A stretch of DNA of 64,000 nucleotides from Kocuria flava (GCF_001482365.1 NZ_CP013255.1:49211-113210), one strand, 5' to 3'; shown: positions 1-8,756, numbered from the stretch's first letter. The notes: generated from the letters alone by a model not told the origin. Numbers and translations: made by a program.

Positions 1-652
1 GATCGGCCAGCAGCTCCTCCGCCTTGGCGGGCGAGAGCAGTTTGGCCGCCGCGACCGCGCCGGCGTCGTCGAGCGGGTTGATGTGGCCGACCCCGCGCCC
101 CAAGGGCAGCACGGCCCCGCCGAGGGCTTCGATCATGGCGACGTGTTCGCCCTTGATGTCGCCGAGGACCATCGGCCACACCCCGAAGGCGGCCAGCCCG
201 ATGGCCATCCGGCGCAGCAGGGAGGACTTGCCCAGCCCCGGGTTGGCCATGATGAAGGCTGAGGGGTTGGCGATCACCCGCAGCTTCTGGAACCAGGAGA
301 TCGGGTCACAGCACACCGGCTCCCCGGAGAGCAGGTTGCGCCCCAGCGGGACGCCTTCCAGCGGGGAGCCTCCGCCCATGGGGAAGGGGAAGAGCCCGCA
401 GACTTGGTAGTTGGTGCCGCGCATCTCCCGGATCGGGTGCAGCAGCTGCGCCTCGCCCAGTCCCCGGCCCTTGTGACCCCGCGGGCCCGGACGCCCCAGC
501 GGCTTGGCGGTGACCGAGGTGCTGCCGGTGCGTCGGGGCTTGGCGAACACCTTGCCCAGCTTCGTGCGGGTCAACGCTCGGTCCAGGACGGTGGTTGAGG
601 CGTTGCCCCGGCTTTCCGGGAGGATGATCTGGTTGCGTTTCGTGGTGGCCAT
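1..652 (-). CDS. Conjugation ATPase, VirB4/TraC-like, N-terminal part (cut by window edge)
   Basis: This reads as the first ~217 residues of a transfer ATPase expected to energise a type IV secretion-like mating channel from the cytoplasmic face. The start is ATG at 652, directly after the TAG stop of the upstream gene. A Walker A-like motif NPGLGKSSL lies at about residues 137-145, followed by VLGDIKGEH, the second strand usual in VirB4/TraC/HerA-type ATPases. The N-terminus is basic and low in complexity. The catalytic C-terminal half (Walker B, arginine finger) lies outside the window. Its place as the distal gene of a SCO6880/TrbL-type cluster supports a role in conjugation. ATPase class is confident; exact subfamily is inferred. 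Confidence 0.8.
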   Translation of the reverse strand, partial: MATTKRNQIILPESRGNASTTVLDRALTRTKLGKVFAKPRRTGSTSVTAKPLGRPGPRGHKGRGLGEAQLLHPIREMRGTNYQVCGLFPFPMGGGSPLEGVPLGRNLLSGEPVCCDPISWFQKLRVIANPSAFIMANPGLGKSSLLRRMAIGLAAFGVWPMVLGDIKGEHVAMIEALGGAVLPLGRGVGHINPLDDAGAVAAAKLLSPAKAEELLAD

Positions 653-2167
653 CTACAGGGCGTTCCTCACGGTCGAAGGCAGGGCCAGGTGGTCCGGGAT
701 GACCACACCGAGGGGCAGGCCGGCGGCGAAGGTGGAGTCCTGGGCGCCGTAGGCCTCCTCCAGGCGGATCCTCGCCGAGGTGCCGAGGTTCTCGATGATG
801 GCCTCGGCCTCGTCCAGCTCGCCCCGGGAGCGGACGGTGGCGGTGACGACGAGCCCGAAGTTCAGTAGCCCGGCCCCGTCGGCCTCTTCGGCGGCGGTGG
901 CTTGGGCGGCGCGGGTTTCGCGGGTGTCCCGGGCGGTGGCGCGGTTGCGGGAGGAGGCGTTGAAGGTGGCGGTGTTGATGTCGTTCTCCACCATCTGGGC
1001 AGCCCTCGCGGGGTCGATGGGGCGGTAGAGCAGGGTGACGCGCTTGCGCACCAGCTCGGGGTTCGGGGCGATGAGGGCTTGGAGCACGTTGGCCTGGATG
1101 GTGGAGCGCGGGGGCACGGACATTGCCCAGGACTTCGACCAGGAGTTGTTGTGGTGGTAGGAGTCCCAGAAGGTGTCGGCGGCCTGGGGGCCGACCTCGC
1201 TCCAGTCCAGTTCCGGGGCCACGCCCTGGGCGTGGGCCCGGTCGAAGAGGATGGCCTCGGCCGGGTCGTAGGCCACCCGGATGACCTCGCACAGCTGCTG
1301 TGCGGTCAATGGTGCGGCTACGCCGGCCCCGGTGTCGTTCAGCGACAGGGTGAGGTTGGGCAGCCGGGCGGCCAGGTCATCGGCGACCTCTTGGGCGTTG
1401 CGGATGCGTCCGCCGGCCCGCACGGAGGCTTTGAAGGTCACCGCGATGTAGGCCCGGGTCACGGTGGCCCCGGTGGGCAGCATCTGCACGGTCTCGTTGA
1501 TGACGTCGCGGGCAAAGGCCGGGGCGTTGTCGGCCATGCGCGCCTCGATCTTGCGGGCCAGGCGGTATCCGGAGTCCGGGGCGGTCTCGATCGTCACCGA
1601 GGCGGCGGTCAGGCCGGGCTCGTCGGTGAGCATGCCCAGCCAGTGCGCCCAGCGGTCCACCCACCGGTTGATGTGCTCTTGGTCGACCATGCCTCCGCCG
1701 TCGGGCTCGGAGGAGAAGACCACGGTGTAGTGGTGTTTCTGCGGGACCTCGAGCAGGGCGAAGGGGCGGCCGTAGCCGTCGACGTGCTCGGTGATCGTGG
1801 ACCGGGCCGAGATCCCGGGCAGCTTCGTGGTCCCTGAAGGTACCCGGGACACCGGCCCGGCCCGGTAGACGTTGGCCCCGGCGTAGACGGTGTTGGCCCA
1901 CCCGGCCCGACGGAGGATGCGTTCGATGAGGGTGCGTCCGTGCTTGTTCTTGCTCATGGACAGCGCGATCAGGACCAGGATCACTGCTTCGAAGCCCAGG
2001 GCGACCAGCCACAGGTTGAGCATCATCAGCAGGATCCCGCCGACCACCCCGCCGATCAGCAGCACGGTGCCGGCGGTGGAGAGCCCGGCCAGGCCCTTGG
2101 AGGTGGGCGTGCGGAAGTTGCCGTACACCCGCGGACGGTTCTCGGTTTTAGCTTCGGTCTGCGCCAT
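653..2167 (-). CDS. SCO6880-like conjugation protein (PrgI-type membrane N-terminus)
   Basis: A 504-residue protein of the SCO6880 type, usual in actinobacterial mating loci between TrbL and VirB4 homologues. Two adjacent hydrophobic segments (about residues 28-70, including LLIGGVVGGILLMMLNLW) form a PrgI-like membrane anchor. A long soluble region follows, with the conserved-looking stretch YHHNNSWSKSWAM in its second half. The start at 2167 overlaps the 3' end of the TrbL-like gene by 20 bases, implying translational coupling, and the stop abuts the ATG of the VirB4-like gene. It probably bridges the membrane pore and the ATPase. Family assignment comes from sequence style and context; the molecular role is inferred. 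Confidence 0.8.
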   Translation of the reverse strand: MAQTEAKTENRPRVYGNFRTPTSKGLAGLSTAGTVLLIGGVVGGILLMMLNLWLVALGFEAVILVLIALSMSKNKHGRTLIERILRRAGWANTVYAGANVYRAGPVSRVPSGTTKLPGISARSTITEHVDGYGRPFALLEVPQKHHYTVVFSSEPDGGGMVDQEHINRWVDRWAHWLGMLTDEPGLTAASVTIETAPDSGYRLARKIEARMADNAPAFARDVINETVQMLPTGATVTRAYIAVTFKASVRAGGRIRNAQEVADDLAARLPNLTLSLNDTGAGVAAPLTAQQLCEVIRVAYDPAEAILFDRAHAQGVAPELDWSEVGPQAADTFWDSYHHNNSWSKSWAMSVPPRSTIQANVLQALIAPNPELVRKRVTLLYRPIDPARAAQMVENDINTATFNASSRNRATARDTRETRAAQATAAEEADGAGLLNFGLVVTATVRSRGELDEAEAIIENLGTSARIRLEEAYGAQDSTFAAGLPLGVVIPDHLALPSTVRNAL

Positions 2168-4019
2168 CAGGGCGGGCCTCGTTTCCGGTCTCGTTGGCGA
2201 TCTGCGCCTTGAACGCACGCGCCTGTTGCTGGACGGCCTTCGCCGCTTGTCCCGCGCCGATGGGTCCCGTGGGGCGGGCCCCGGAGCGCGGCGGTGCTGC
2301 ACCAGCACCGGACCCCGGCGTGGAACGAGCCCCTGTCCTCGAAGCGGGCCCAGCTCCGGGACGGGGCGTTGCCCCTGCCGCCCCGGGGCCTGTGGCCGGT
2401 TGCGCCCCGGTCCCCGCAGCGGACTTCTGCGCACCGTCCTGGCCGGGGGTACTGCCCGTCGAAGCCGCGCCTGCCGCACCGGTGCCGCCGGTGCTTCCTC
2501 CGGTGCTGGAGGTGCCCGCCGTTGCGCTGGACTCGGTGGCCTGGGAGACGGCTTCCCCGGTTTTCTGCACGGCGGTGGCGGCCGCCATACCCGCCGCCAC
2601 GGGCGCAGCTGCAGCGCCGGCCGCCGCAGCACCAGCGGAGCCCGCCGTGCCCGTGGCACTGGCCCCAACGGTGCCGCTGGCCCCACCTGCAGCTGGCGAC
2701 GGACCAGCGGGCGCGGAACCTGATCCGCTCTTCGAGGCCGGTGTGGAGGAGGAGTCAGAGCCGAACCCGCGTCCCGAGCGAGCCAGGTGGGAGGCTCCCT
2801 GCGGGATCGCCGCGCCCATCGCCGCGATCCCCAGCGCCCCGCCGCTGCTACCTCCGGAGGAGGACATCGAGCCCAGCACGGGGCTGAGGAAGCCGATGAG
2901 CACGGGCAGGGCGAACACGGAGGCGACGATCATCATCAGCCCGGCGGCGAACTGGATCAGCCCGCTGCCGGAGTCCTCCCACACCCCGGTGGTGGACATC
3001 TTGATCGCCAACCCGTAGATCAACGCGGCGGCCGGCTTGTAGAAGGCGAAGGCCAGGGTCCAGGCGATGACCTTCTGGAAGAAGTTCTTCCCCGTCTCGG
3101 TGTTCAGGAACGCGGCCGAGAGCGGAAGGATCCCGGCCATCAAAAACAGCATCCCGGTGCGCAGCACCATCAGCATCAACTGGATGATGTTCACGATGAT
3201 CGCCACCACCCCGCCGACGATGATCAGGATGACGTTGCCGCCCAACCACACCGGATCCGCCGCCCCAGTACTGGTGGCGTTGTCCAGGGCCAACAGCTTG
3301 AGCACATCGGTCTGGAAATCCTCCCCAATGGCGGAGTCGATGATCTGCACGGCCAGGGCGTCGGTGCCAGCCACCAGGACGTTGAGGATCGTCACCCCCG
3401 AGGCCGTCACCACGGCCAGGGTGAGCAGATTCTTCAGCAGGTCCCGGGCCGGTTCAGCGCGCTGGGTCCAGGCCATCTGAGCCCCGGCGATCATCACGCT
3501 GAGTGCGGCCACGGCCAGGGTGAGGTAGAAGGTCTGGTCCTGGATGAACCCCACGGACCCGGACAGGTTTGTCGCCCGGGCAGGGACGAGGAAACCGATC
3601 AAGCTGGTGGCCCCACCGATCAGCGCCGCCCCGGAGGCCAGCACGGTGGCCGTGTTGACCAGGCCGGCCCCGTCGCCGCGGCGGGCGTTGGTGGCCAGCA
3701 CGATGCCCAGGAACAGCACCCCGAACACGCACACCCCCAGCCCGATCCAGCTCGCGTAGCTCAGCAGCAGATCGACCTGATCGTTGAACGCGCCCCGGAC
3801 CGGCGCCTCGGCAGCGCCGCCGTTCTCGCTAGTGAGGCTGGCGCTACCAACCGTGGTCCACATCGACCCCAGGGAGGCGATCGTGTCGACCACGGCCGAG
3901 GTCACACCGTCCGCGATCTGATCCAGCGCATCCCCGGCCGCCCCGCTGAGCGTGCTGCTGATGCCCTCCTTGGTCTTACAGATGACGTCGATGGGGTTGC
4001 AGTTGTTTTTCTCAGCCAT
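2148..4019 (-). CDS. TrbL/VirB6-like conjugal transfer membrane protein
   Basis: A 623-residue polytopic protein. The N-terminus (starting MAEKNNCNPIDVIC) is followed by about seven or eight hydrophobic helices between residues 85 and 390, for example ASWIGLGVCVFGVLFLGIVL and VILIIVGGVVAIIVNIIQLM. After about residue 395 it becomes a long Ser/Gly/Ala/Pro tail ending in a short charged Gln/Lys-rich helix. This is the layout of actinobacterial TrbL/VirB6 proteins, which form part of the inner-membrane pore of the mating channel. It overlaps its neighbours by 8 bases upstream and 20 bases downstream. The tail is strongly biased and should not be used for homology. Confidence 0.82.
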   Translation of the reverse strand: MAEKNNCNPIDVICKTKEGISSTLSGAAGDALDQIADGVTSAVVDTIASLGSMWTTVGSASLTSENGGAAEAPVRGAFNDQVDLLLSYASWIGLGVCVFGVLFLGIVLATNARRGDGAGLVNTATVLASGAALIGGATSLIGFLVPARATNLSGSVGFIQDQTFYLTLAVAALSVMIAGAQMAWTQRAEPARDLLKNLLTLAVVTASGVTILNVLVAGTDALAVQIIDSAIGEDFQTDVLKLLALDNATSTGAADPVWLGGNVILIIVGGVVAIIVNIIQLMLMVLRTGMLFLMAGILPLSAAFLNTETGKNFFQKVIAWTLAFAFYKPAAALIYGLAIKMSTTGVWEDSGSGLIQFAAGLMMIVASVFALPVLIGFLSPVLGSMSSSGGSSGGALGIAAMGAAIPQGASHLARSGRGFGSDSSSTPASKSGSGSAPAGPSPAAGGASGTVGASATGTAGSAGAAAAGAAAAPVAAGMAAATAVQKTGEAVSQATESSATAGTSSTGGSTGGTGAAGAASTGSTPGQDGAQKSAAGTGAQPATGPGAAGATPRPGAGPASRTGARSTPGSGAGAAPPRSGARPTGPIGAGQAAKAVQQQARAFKAQIANETGNEARPDGADRS

Positions 4020-4761
4020 CGTGAGGACCCCACTCGATGTACCCGCTCAGGTCTGACACCTGACCGGACACCGGGCCGGGATCGCCGTTCTCCTGGAAGG
4101 AGACGTGCCAGTCACCCTCCGTCCATACGAGGTCAACGCCGGTGGTCATGTAGATGTCCTCGTTGCCGTCGTCGGCGGCAACGACGACCTCCACGGACGC
4201 TTTGTCTGCGGTGTAAGACAGCAGCCGGAAACCGCCGACTTCCAAGGGAACTGTCGCAGTGTCACCTGAGCTCAGTCGTTGCTGGACCTGGCCGATGGCC
4301 ACGTCTCTGCCCGGGCCGTCCACGGCCTGCGCTTTGATGGTGTCCAGCAGTAGCTGCGGGTCATTGCCCGAAGTCAGGATGTTCGTGGTGGCAAGAAGTG
4401 CGCCCTCGGGGGTGTGGGAGTAGCAGGAGCGGACGCCGGTGGACTCATCCACGGTGCCAGGCCCGTGCTTCTCCGAGGACGGTGCGTAGATCGCCCCGAG
4501 AGCGGTCCATTCGACGTCCTCGGGCGCTTTCGTGAGCGTGGTGCCTCCGGTGGCGTCCAAACCGCACACCGACTCCTCGCCCGAGACCGGTTCGGCGGTC
4601 GTGGCCGGTGCCGGGGCGGCCTGGGTGGGCTCTTCACCGTCGGGCCACAGCCACAGGACGATTCCCAGCACGATCAGCAGCGCGACGAGGACGGCTGAGA
4701 TGAGGAAGCGGGGGGCCTTCCACCAGGTGTTGTTGTCGTCGGTCTCGATCTGATCTGTCAC
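4012..4761 (-). CDS. Single-pass membrane-anchored transfer-locus protein
   Basis: A 249-residue protein started here at GTG 4761, which has a good GAGGAG site upstream; an upstream ATG would add a proline-rich stretch without support. A short acidic cytosolic N-terminus (TDQIETDDNNTWWKAPRF) precedes one transmembrane helix (about 20-42) and an extracytoplasmic domain with a Cys pair (about residues 66 and 112). The topology resembles VirB8-like or other channel-periphery proteins, but no motif proves it. It lies between the pilin-like and TrbL-like genes in the transfer operon. Function is inferred from position only. Confidence 0.6.
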   Translation of the reverse strand: MTDQIETDDNNTWWKAPRFLISAVLVALLIVLGIVLWLWPDGEEPTQAAPAPATTAEPVSGEESVCGLDATGGTTLTKAPEDVEWTALGAIYAPSSEKHGPGTVDESTGVRSCYSHTPEGALLATTNILTSGNDPQLLLDTIKAQAVDGPGRDVAIGQVQQRLSSGDTATVPLEVGGFRLLSYTADKASVEVVVAADDGNEDIYMTTGVDLVWTEGDWHVSFQENGDPGPVSGQVSDLSGYIEWGPHDG

Positions 4762-4807
4762 CTGCTGCTCCTCTGATGCGGGGGGTTGGTCTTGCGGAGG
4801 CCAGAGG

Positions 4808-5107
4808 TCATGCCCCGGAGATGAAGGAGAGGATCGAGGCACCACCGGAGATCAGGGCCACGGCCAGGACGATCTTGATGATCCCGGAGACCTCTTCGGT
4901 GGTCTCCCCGCGCCGGGCGTCGAAGGCCATCTTTCCGCCGACGACCAGCAGCCCCAGCACAGCGATGCCCAGGGCGATCCATTTGCCAACACCGACCATG
5001 CGGTTCCAGGTGTCACCGATGCCGGGAGGAGCCAGGGGGCTGGAGTCGGGCAGGGCGGCCGGCAGGGCCATCACGGTGTCTTGGGTAGCCAGCACGAGAT
5101 CGATCAT
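4808..5107 (-). CDS. Small two-helix protein, VirB2/TrbC pilin-like
   Basis: 99 residues with a hydrophilic N-terminus of about 40 residues, then two hydrophobic helices (WIALGIAVLGLLVVGGKMAF and the C-terminal IIKIVLAVALISGGASIL) separated by a charged loop DARRGETTEE. Size and hydropathy match VirB2/TrbC-type pilins or small channel subunits of actinobacterial transfer loci. The start overlaps the stop of the upstream DUF6668-like gene by 4 bases (ATGA). It is the first short gene before the anchored protein and the TrbL homologue. The pilin role is inferred from topology and context. Confidence 0.6.
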   Translation of the reverse strand: MIDLVLATQDTVMALPAALPDSSPLAPPGIGDTWNRMVGVGKWIALGIAVLGLLVVGGKMAFDARRGETTEEVSGIIKIVLAVALISGGASILSFISGA

Positions 5108-5780
5108 TGGGGGGTCCTCTCGGAGATGAGTTCATCGACTGCCTCACCGAGGGCGGTGAGGACTTTTCTCGGCTCCGAGGCCATGGACTCCCAGTCCACG
5201 GCTCCGGTGAGCCGGAGCTCTTCGATCCACGGCACCACCCAGGTGGAGGGGACGCCGCCGGCGATCACCCGGGTCGCTGCTGCCAGGGACTTGGGGGTCC
5301 TGCCCGGGGTATCGGCCACGATCACCAGCCCCGCGAGCACTACTTCCCGGTGTTGTCCGGAGGCCCAATCCTGGGCGGCGCGTCGAGCTGCTTCCAGCCC
5401 TCGGTGCGTCTGCCGGGCGAGGAGGACAACAACGGGAGCAGGTGCTCCTGGGGCCGGAGACGGCCACCGGTGATGGCACTCGACACCGCCCAGCAGTTCC
5501 CGGAAGGTGGTCTCTCCCGCTCCGCCATGGGCGCCTAACTGTAAGAGGGCATGACGTTATTGGCAGGGGCCGGGCATGCCCCGCAACACCTAACCAGTAC
5601 GCCTACCGAGGAGGCGAGGAATCGTTCGAGCCGGCTGTCATCGTCGAGTGCGGAAATGCCGAGCTGGGGAGTCTGTGCCCCCCGAAGTACGGGGGCCGGC
5701 TCAGCAGGGGCCTCCTGCAGGAGCGGAAGCGATGGGGTTCCCGCCCCCGGTGCGACGAGCTCCGTCCACCGATTGCCCAT
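5104..5780 (-). pseudogene. DUF6668-like transfer-locus gene, broken by a 49-bp insertion and a frameshift
   Basis: The first gene of the minus-strand transfer operon starts at 5780 (MGNRWTELVAPGAG) and reads a Pro/Ala-rich N-terminus to about 5595. It then meets a stop inside a small insertion. Beyond the insertion another frame reads LGAHGGAGETTFRELLGG and continues about 145 residues to 5104. The P-loop-like GAHGGAGE block is the hallmark of a common actinobacterial transfer-locus family that I recall as DUF6668. Removing 55 bases (element plus one 6-bp duplication) gives YWLGAHGGAGETT, the expected motif, but the upstream frame is still shifted and meets a TAG, so there are at least two lesions. 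The downstream half may still be made from GTG 5340. Confidence 0.7.
5540..5588 (+). mobile_element. 49-bp mini insertion element (IS481-like ends) with CCTAAC target duplication
   Basis: The 49-bp segment begins TGTAAGAGGGCATG and ends with the complement of TGTTGCGGGGCATG, giving imperfect terminal inverted repeats sharing TGT and GGGCATG. It is flanked by a perfect 6-bp direct repeat CCTAAC (5534-5539 and 5589-5594). Its first 35 bp are identical to a sequence at 63909-63943. TGT...ACA ends and a 6-bp duplication resembling NCTAGN are typical of IS481-family elements, so this looks like an internally deleted relic. It interrupts the DUF6668-like gene. Confidence 0.6.
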
Positions 5781-5844
5781 CTAGGCTCCTAAGTTGAATC
5801 CGATGCACTGACGCGCATCCCCGTGGTGCACCCACGAAATCGAA

Positions 5845-5858
5845 TTGAACATGTTCAA
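5845..5858. promoter_or_regulatory. 14-bp palindromic operator TTGAACATGTTCAA in the divergent transfer promoter
   Basis: A perfect palindrome between the divergent starts of the transfer operon (5780, minus) and the HTH/ParA-like operon (5951, plus). It is followed by CTATAGG, a plausible -10 for rightward transcription. The identical 14-mer occurs at 49577-49590 upstream of the ImmA-type operon and nowhere else that I noticed. A repressor site is the simplest reading. Confidence 0.65.
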
Positions 5859-5950
5859 CTATAGGCAGATTGGAGCTAAGGTGTGCAACCGTAAGCGATT
5901 TTTTCCCACTCTGATGTACCGGAGCCGCTGTGATCGCTGGAGTGCTCTCC

Positions 5951-6193
5951 ATGACTGAGTCGCTGGACCGACTCTTCAACGGGTTGCCCGAGCGACTCAC
6001 CGTGGCCCAGCTGACCGAGGTTCTGGGGCTGTCCAGCACCACGGTGACCTACCGGTGGCTGAGGGATGGGCGGGTGCCGGCCATCCAGCTGGGCTCGCAC
6101 TGGATCATCCTTCGGGACGATGTGAAGGAGCACCTGCGTGCTCACTACAACGTCTCCCCGCAGCCCAACCTCGGAGTGGGGGATACCGACTGA
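5951..6193 (+). CDS. Small helix-turn-helix (excisionase/AlpA-like) DNA-binding protein
   Basis: 80 residues from ATG 5951 (GGAG about nine bases upstream); a GTG at 5930 would add seven residues. The core TVAQLTEVLGLSSTTVTYRW followed by LRDGRVPAIQLGSHWIILRD is the MerR-like winged HTH of excisionase/AlpA-type proteins: a recognition helix, then a wing with a conserved Gly and Trp. It begins a plus-strand operon with the ParA-like ATPase, peptidoglycan hydrolase and lipoprotein, and lies beside the palindromic operator. It may regulate transfer genes or bind a transfer origin; neither is shown. Confidence 0.7.
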   Translation: MTESLDRLFNGLPERLTVAQLTEVLGLSSTTVTYRWLRDGRVPAIQLGSHWIILRDDVKEHLRAHYNVSPQPNLGVGDTD

Positions 6194-6210
6194 GACGAAA
6201 GGCACCCCCC

Positions 6211-7629
6211 ATGGCCCAAGCCCTCGATCGTCCGCGATGCACCGCAACGATCACCGACGACGACACTGTCCAGGTCTCCATCGACGGCGTGGAGACCTCC
6301 TTAGGTTCCATGGACGGTGCCATTGCCTATCTGGCCGAAACCGCGCGCACCTTGGGCCGGCCCGTCAAGGTCGTGGCTGTCGACCCGTCTTCGGAGAACG
6401 ATCTCGAGACCTATCTGGTCGTGGGGCCTGACGGGGATATCTCCACCGACGAGACGGCCACCCGCCCCTGTCGGACCGGGCGTCGAGGCGGGCGCGCGGT
6501 CAGCCTTCAGGAGCTTGTGCCCGCCGCCTTGGGCCCGGAACCAGGGCTGACCGAGCCCGAAAGTTCTCCCTTCGAGGAAGTCGACCCGCTGCCTTCCACC
6601 ATCGTCGATGAGACTTCCGAGAACGCGTCGCAGCCCCGTTCCCTTCAGGCGACGCCGATGCCCTCCAGCACGCCTGCGCCACCACCGTCAGATACGACAG
6701 TCATGGGCATCGACTCCGCCCCCAGCTTCATCGCCACCGAAAGCTCCCTGGCCGAGGCACCCGCCATCCACGGCTGGCGGGGAATGCTCAACCGGATGGG
6801 ACTGCATCTGACCCCTGGGCCGGCGGAAGTCGCCGAACGAGAAGACCTGGCCGCGGTCTCACGGCATTGGGTCGGATCCCGCACCATCGCGGTGGTCAAC
6901 CAGAAGGGTGGGGCCAACAAAACCCCTACCGTAGCCCTGCTCGCCGCCCAGTTCGCCCGCCACGGCGGGGCCGGCGTGCTCGCCTGGGACAACAACGAGG
7001 CCATGGGATCCCTCGGGTGGCGCACCGAGGGCGCCGGCCACGACGCCACCGCACTAGACCTCCTCACCCACGCCGATCACTTCCTCACCGCCGAAGCCAA
7101 GGCGGCCGAGCTGGCAGCCTTCGTCCACCACCAAGCCCAGGACGCCTACGACGTCCTGCGCTCCGATGAATCACCGTCCAACACCCACGAGATCACCGGG
7201 GCCGAGGTGGACGCTCTGCACCGGGTGGCCGAGAAGTACTACCGGCTCGTCATCATGGACAGCGGCAACTCCACTCGGGGCGAGAACTGGGCACACATGA
7301 TCGCCCACACTGACCAGATCGTCGTCGCCACCACCACCGAGTCCGACAAAGCCCAAGGCGGAGTGAACGCCCTCAAGGCGCTACACGCCGGAGGCGCCCA
7401 TGCCGCCGACCTGGCCCGCAACGCCGTCGTGGTCATCTCCGAGCTACTGCCCTCACACAGCACCAAGGCCCACGCCATTGCTCAGGAGTACGCCCCGTTC
7501 GTGCGTGAGGTGGCCATCGTCCCCTTCGATCCACACCTGGTGCAGGGCCGTATCCACCACCGGCAACTCCGCCCGGCCACCCGCCGGGCCTGGCTTCGTG
7601 CCGCGGCTCTGGTCTCCCAGAGCTTCTGA
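6211..7629 (+). CDS. ParA/MinD-like ATPase with long N-terminal extension, transfer-associated
   Basis: 472 residues from ATG 6211. The first ~220 residues are poorly conserved and acidic/Pro-rich, after a small N-terminal domain (TITDDDTVQVSIDGVETSLG). The C-terminal half is a deviant Walker ATPase: VVNQKGGANKTPTVALLA replaces the usual KGGxGKT/S, with Asn where Gly is expected; VLAWDNNEAMGSLGW follows as the switch region and LVIMDSGN as Walker B. ParA-like proteins of this kind recur in actinobacterial transfer loci and are distinct from partition ParA. The stop overlaps the next start (TGATG). The role in positioning or DNA processing is inferred. Confidence 0.75.
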   Translation: MAQALDRPRCTATITDDDTVQVSIDGVETSLGSMDGAIAYLAETARTLGRPVKVVAVDPSSENDLETYLVVGPDGDISTDETATRPCRTGRRGGRAVSLQELVPAALGPEPGLTEPESSPFEEVDPLPSTIVDETSENASQPRSLQATPMPSSTPAPPPSDTTVMGIDSAPSFIATESSLAEAPAIHGWRGMLNRMGLHLTPGPAEVAEREDLAAVSRHWVGSRTIAVVNQKGGANKTPTVALLAAQFARHGGAGVLAWDNNEAMGSLGWRTEGAGHDATALDLLTHADHFLTAEAKAAELAAFVHHQAQDAYDVLRSDESPSNTHEITGAEVDALHRVAEKYYRLVIMDSGNSTRGENWAHMIAHTDQIVVATTTESDKAQGGVNALKALHAGGAHAADLARNAVVVISELLPSHSTKAHAIAQEYAPFVREVAIVPFDPHLVQGRIHHRQLRPATRRAWLRAAALVSQSF

Positions 7630-8756
7630 TGACCGGGCCCAGCCCCCGAACCCTCGGTGCGGCGGCGCTGCTCCTCCTGAGCCTGTCGGTGGGACTGGTC
7701 ATGGCCATGACCATGCTCGTGGCGACCCTGGCCGAGGAAGAAGACGCCAACGCCATTTCCGCCAGCTGCACCGTCACTACCGTCGGCCACGACGAGCAGG
7801 ACGAGGTGGCCGGCGTGCCCAACGGTTGGACGCCGCTCGTGGAGGCGGCCGCCCAGGAGGCCGGACTGCCCACCAGCCTGGTGGCAGCGCAACTGGCTCA
7901 GGAATCCGGGTGGAACCCTGAGGTGCTGGGCCCGGTTCTCGAGGACGGGACACGCGCCCAGGGCCTGGCCCAGTTCACCCCCGGCACCTGGGCCACCTAC
8001 GGCAACGGCGGAGACCCCTTCGACCCGCATGCCGCCATCGCCGCCCTGGGCCGCTACATGGCAGCCCTGAAGAACCAAGTTCAACCCATCGCCGGGAACG
8101 ATCCGGACGAGCTCGTGCGCCTGACCCTGGCCGCCTACAACGCCGGACCCGGTGCGGTACAGCAGCACCACGGCGTCCCGCCCTACCCGGAGACCCAGCA
8201 GTACATCGCGAAAATCCTCGACGGCGCCCAGTCCACCTTCTCCACCGACTGCGAAGCTCCTACCGGTTCGAGGACCTGGGACGGCGACCTCGGTGACGGG
8301 CAATGGACGACCCCCCTGCCCGGCGGAGTCTTCACCTCCGGCTACGGCGGCCGCGCCCTGACCGGTGTCCCCTCCTGGGCCAACCAGCACGTGGGCGTGG
8401 ACATCGCCACCCCCGGGGCCGGCAACGGCAACGGCGGAGTCGTCGTTGCCCCCACGTCCCTGCGCATCACCGGGTTCAACGCCACCGATGGCTGCGTCAT
8501 CGCCAAGGAGAACGGGCCTGAACCCGACTTCGGCTTTGCCTTCTGCCACCTGCACTCCTGGGACGTGACCAAGGGCCAGAAACTCAAACGCGGGGACATC
8601 ATCGGCATCGAGGGCAACCGCGGACGCTTCGGCATGGCCACCCACCTGCACTTCGAGATCTACAAACCTGACGCCCCCGATCTCGTCTTTCCCTACCAAG
8701 GGCACAACCTCGACCCCGAGCCCATCCTCAAAGAGAAAGGAGCGTGGCCGAGATGA
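7629..8756 (+). CDS. Bifunctional lytic transglycosylase / M23 peptidase of the transfer system
   Basis: 375 residues with an N-terminal signal anchor (TLGAAALLLLSLSVGLVMAM). An SLT-like domain (about 60-200) shows the catalytic Glu in AQESGWNPEV, then GLAQFTPGTW and AAYNAGPGAV. A C-terminal M23 domain (about 230-375) has HVGVDIATP and HLHFEIY, giving the zinc-binding His/Asp and the HxH signature; an insertion rich in Gly/Asn separates them. Such double peptidoglycan hydrolases open the cell wall for mating channels in Gram-positive hosts. The gene overlaps its neighbours on both sides, so it is one transcription unit. Confidence 0.9.
   Translation: MTGPSPRTLGAAALLLLSLSVGLVMAMTMLVATLAEEEDANAISASCTVTTVGHDEQDEVAGVPNGWTPLVEAAAQEAGLPTSLVAAQLAQESGWNPEVLGPVLEDGTRAQGLAQFTPGTWATYGNGGDPFDPHAAIAALGRYMAALKNQVQPIAGNDPDELVRLTLAAYNAGPGAVQQHHGVPPYPETQQYIAKILDGAQSTFSTDCEAPTGSRTWDGDLGDGQWTTPLPGGVFTSGYGGRALTGVPSWANQHVGVDIATPGAGNGNGGVVVAPTSLRITGFNATDGCVIAKENGPEPDFGFAFCHLHSWDVTKGQKLKRGDIIGIEGNRGRFGMATHLHFEIYKPDAPDLVFPYQGHNLDPEPILKEKGAWPR

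Noticed and set aside
653..2686. Upstream extension of the SCO6880-like gene to 2686
   Set aside because: The extra 173 codons lie antisense-like over the TrbL tail, are Arg/Pro-rich, and the ATG at 2167 gives the expected N-terminus before the first helix.
2194..4337. Long plus-strand frames over the TrbL-like gene
   Set aside because: They are low-complexity shadows of the minus-strand gene and lack start signals; the minus-strand frame has clear transmembrane helices and operon overlaps.
5540..5574. Tn3-type terminal inverted repeat
   Set aside because: The sequence lacks the GGGG start and length (38 bp) of Tn3 ends, and TGT...ACA with a 6-bp duplication fits an IS481-like element better.
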